From positions 3,719,001 through 3,783,000 of the forward strand of contig CANJKZ010000922.1 of assembly GCA_947471745.1 (NCBI GenBank): a stretch of 64,000 bases of DNA, given 5' to 3'. Numbering within the stretch: position 1 is the first letter of the stretch; the number at the start of each line of letters is the position of its first letter. Below the pieces are notes generated by a model. The model did not search any database. It was not told the DNA's origin and saw nothing but the letters and a program-made list of their open reading frames with translations. A program made the position numbers and the translations under genes. Shown piece by piece: positions 61,406-64,000 of the stretch. This DNA is from Closterium sp. Naga37s-1 (Eukaryota > Streptophyta > Zygnematophyceae > Desmidiales > Closteriaceae).

Positions 61406-64000
61406 ATGGCTAGCCCTACTGTTCTCACCTTTGATGCTGAGGGGCGTGCAGTTGACTTTGACGTGTGGATTGACGACCTGCAGCTCTTTCTTCAGTGTGA
61501 CTCTAGGGATGGGGTATCCCCTTTCGATCACACGTCCGGTGTCTCTACTGCACCTGCTGCCACTGCTGACAGTACGGTTCGCTCGCAGTGGACCACTCGT
61601 GACGCTGTTGCTTGCCTTGCTGTTCGTAGTCACCTACCGTCTGCTGAGCGCGCGCATTTTGGCCCGTACAAGACTGCTAAGTCTTTGTACGACGCTGTCG
61701 TAGCGCGCTACTCCTCCCCTGCCACTGCTGCCCTCAGCCGCCTCATGCTGCCGTACCTTTTCCCTGACCTTGCCGCCTTTGCCACAGTCGCTGACCTCAT
61801 TACCCACCTCCGCACTAGTGACGCCCGCTACCGCGCTGCGCTTCCCACTAAGTTCTGTGCCAAGAACCCCCCCCCCCATGTACATCACCCTTTACTACCT
61901 AGTCACCCGCCTCCCTGACTCCCTTGCTTCAGTCAGGGACCACTTTCTCTCCCTTTGCCCCACCGAGCTCACTGTCAACCTGCTAGAGGAGCGCCTCACT
62001 GCGGCTGAGAAGAGTATCTTTGCTGTAGGTGCTTCTCGCGGTGACCGTCAAGCCCCTTTCTTTGAGGGGTGTTCCCCTGTCCCCCTTCTCCCCTCTGTTG
62101 CTTCTGCTGCTGCTGTCGACCTCGTTGGCACTGAGGAGGTCGGGGCTGCGTCTGCTCCTAGTGGGAGGCGCCGCACCAGCAGGGACAAGGGGGGCAAGGG
62201 TGGTGGAGGGGATGGTGGGGGCGGCGGTGGAGGCGGTGGAGGAGGCGGAGGGGGTGGCGGTGGAGGTGGGGGTGGTGGCGGGAGTGGAGGCTTCGGTGGC
62301 GGCGGTGGGGGTGGTGAAGGCAGCGGCAGCGGAGGTGGAGGTAGTGGCAGTGGTGGTGGAGGTGGCGGCGGCGGTGGTGCTGGTCGAGGTGCAGCAGCGC
62401 AGCGTGGAGGCGTTGGTGGTAGCCAGCGCCAGCAGCAGCCACGTTCCCGTGAGACCCCGTCGGCCCAGCAGCTTCGTGAGTGGTACGCTGGGCGTGGGAG
62501 GTCTGGGGGTGTTGGTCCCTGCACTTACGTTCTTCGCACCGGCGGCCGTCGTGGGGAGACGTGCGGGCTGCCACACACTGCGCACTGCTGCTTCGGTCGC
62601 CTGACTGACGCCTGGCGCGCCCAGTTTCCTGACGCTGTTGAGCTCCCTCGCTGGGGTGATCTGCTTAAGCAGAATGTTGCTATCTTTGATCTTGATTTCG
62701 ATGCTATCCTTGCTGCCATGTATGCTGTGACTGATAGTGCTGAGGGTGACTGTTACCTGGGTGTTCCGCCCGACCCAGGCATTGAGGCTGCTGCTCTAGG
62801 TGCTAGTGCGTCTGCTGCTCCAGGTACTGGTGAGTCTGCTGCTCCACGTGCTGGTGAGTCTGCTCTCTCTGGTACTGCACCTACTAAGGCCTTGCACACT
62901 TTCACACTTGACTGAGGTGCTTCGCGCTATTTCTTTCGCGACAGCACCACACTCACGCCGCTAAGTCGGCCTGTCGCAGTCTCCCTGGCTGACCCCTCTG
63001 GGGGCCCAGTCCTTGCGCACTCTTCCACGGTTCTACCGTGTCCTGCGGCCCCGTCGGGCTTGCTGTCGGGACTCCACCTCCCCTCGTTCTCTACGAACTT
63101 GGTGAATGGAGCTGACCTCCAGGACACGTGGGTTGACCAGTTCACCCCTGGAGGTCAGCGTGTGACCCACTGCACTTGCTCTCGGATGGGCCGCCACCTG
63201 GCCACATTCACCCGTCGCCTTGGGTCAAGTCTGTACACACTGACTACTGCGTCTCCTCCGGTTGCTGCGTCTGGTCAGGTAGCCGCGTCTGGTCAGGTAG
63301 ACGCGTCTGGTCAGGTGTTTTCTGCCACGTCCAGGTCTAGTCCAGTGTCTGCCCCCTGCTCGTGTCGTCCTCTGTCACACAAGACTCTCCTTTGGCACCG
63401 CCGCCTTGGTCACCCCTCCCTGCCTCGTCTTTGAGGTATGGCCTCCCGTACCCTTGCCTCTGGTCTCCCCAGGTCCCTCCCTCCCCTTCCTCCGGGGCCT
63501 GCCCCTACCTGTGTTCCTTGTGTCGAGGGTCGGCAACGCGCCGCTCCTCACTCCTCTGTGTTCCCCCCGACAGAGGCTCCCCTTGCAGACTCTTCACATG
63601 GACGTGTGGGGCCCAGCCCGCGTCCGTGGACAGGGTCACGAGCGTTACTTCCTGCTGGTCGTTGACGACTACTCGCGTTACACCACATTCTTCCCCTTGC
63701 GCAGCAAGGGTGAGGTCACTGAGGTGTTGATCAACTGGATCCGCGGTACCCGTCGCCAGCTCAGCGAGAGTTTCGGCTCGGACCTTCTTGTTCTGCGTCT
63801 GCACTCAGACTGAGGTGGTGAGTTTTCCTCCGACCTTCTGAGGGCCTTGTGTCGTGCTGAGGGCATCCGCCAGACGTTCACGCTTCCGGCCTCCCCACAA
63901 CAAAATGGGATTGCTGAGCGCCGCATTGGCATGGTCATGGACGTCGCTCGTACGTCCATGATCCATGCGGCTGCTCCCCATTTTCTGTGGCCGTTCGCGG
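61406..64000 (+). pseudogene. Copia I gag-pol remnant (partial)
   Basis: MASPTVLTFDAEGRAVDFD starts the gag. An eleventh C in the run at 61867-61877 (B1 has ten) shifts the frame before MYITLYY. The poly-glycine tract and C-x13-C-x3-H-x4-C motif (CTYVLRTGGRRGETC, CGLPHTAHCC) are intact. TGA replaces the protease serine (62913-62915, LD-stop-GAS). A second TGA lies at 63432 (PRL-stop-GMA), a frameshift near 63575, and a third TGA at 63811 in the integrase LHSDRGGEF arginine. Integrase continues to the window end. Confidence 0.86.

Larger units (their letters stand above)
60290..64000 (+). mobile_element. Ty1/copia retrotransposon I, 5' part, continues past the window
   Basis: 5' LTR, PBS-like TGGTATTCTAAGCAGG, hairpin GTTCCC (60436-60441) and GGGAAC (60446-60451), GGGCCCACCAC (60462-60472), leader, then gag-pol with frameshifts and stops. 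The 3' half and second LTR lie beyond 64000, so a target duplication cannot be tested. Confidence 0.88.

Noticed and set aside
61867-61877. Programmed frameshift at the C run in copia I gag
   Set aside because: B1 has ten C and B2 has interrupted CCCCCCTCCT at the same codons, both in frame; the extra C in I fits slippage decay alongside its stops.

Overview
The window looks like nuclear DNA of a GC-rich green-lineage eukaryote, most likely a streptophyte (charophyte) alga such as a Closterium-type desmid. This is an inference from a plant-like tRNA-Glu(CTC), plant/algal Ty1/copia, chromovirus, L1-like, hAT and Mutator-like elements, and minisatellite-rich intergenic DNA. There are no operons, no ribosome-binding sites and no intact single-copy host protein gene. 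Nearly all long open frames belong to retroelements or are open only because they read through repeats.

Layout. 1-12166: an older copia element (A) whose pol frame is split at 1605/8999 by a younger copia element (B1, 1606-8993, 126-bp identical LTRs, TSD GAGCC, intact 1995-codon gag-pol). 12167-14015: minisatellites and one tRNA-Glu gene. 14016-24500: two degenerate copies of a host locus, read on the minus strand, whose short exon-like blocks spell the C-terminal L7Ae-type domain of a SECIS-binding-protein-2-like (SBP2-like) protein; the second copy is split by a deleted copia (C, 18522-21909, TSD ATAGC). 24500-42268: a retroelement scrap-yard: chromovirus tail with chromodomain, copia E fused to it, copia F (other lineage, in-frame stops only), copia G split by D (32171-38126, TSD CTGCA, containing an extra internal LTR), and truncated H. 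42269-44289: third copy of the SBP2-like locus. 44290-52729: a hAT-like DNA element (8-bp TSD) split by a second intact copia (B2, minus strand, 44396-51767, identical LTRs, TSD TGATC). 53139-59800: minisatellites and the fourth copy of the host locus, carrying a hAT MITE, a Mutator-like foldback MITE and a 5'-truncated LINE, each with target duplications. 60290-64000: another copia (I), decayed and running out of the window.

Two things stand out. First, the host SBP2-like locus appears four times in the same orientation, and single exon-like blocks are repeated locally (up to six copies of the GGLDAAL block, four or five of the HQVVTPEL block, three of the KCVVLAP block). Second, the copia families with very short LTRs (about 126-135 bp) share an undescribed leader layout: a PBS resembling the initiator-tRNA-Met site, a hairpin whose two arms co-vary between families, a U-rich stretch, then an invariant GGGCCCACC box. 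All of them also use a gag with a long poly-glycine tract and a C-x13-C-x3-H-x4-C motif in place of the normal CCHC knuckle.
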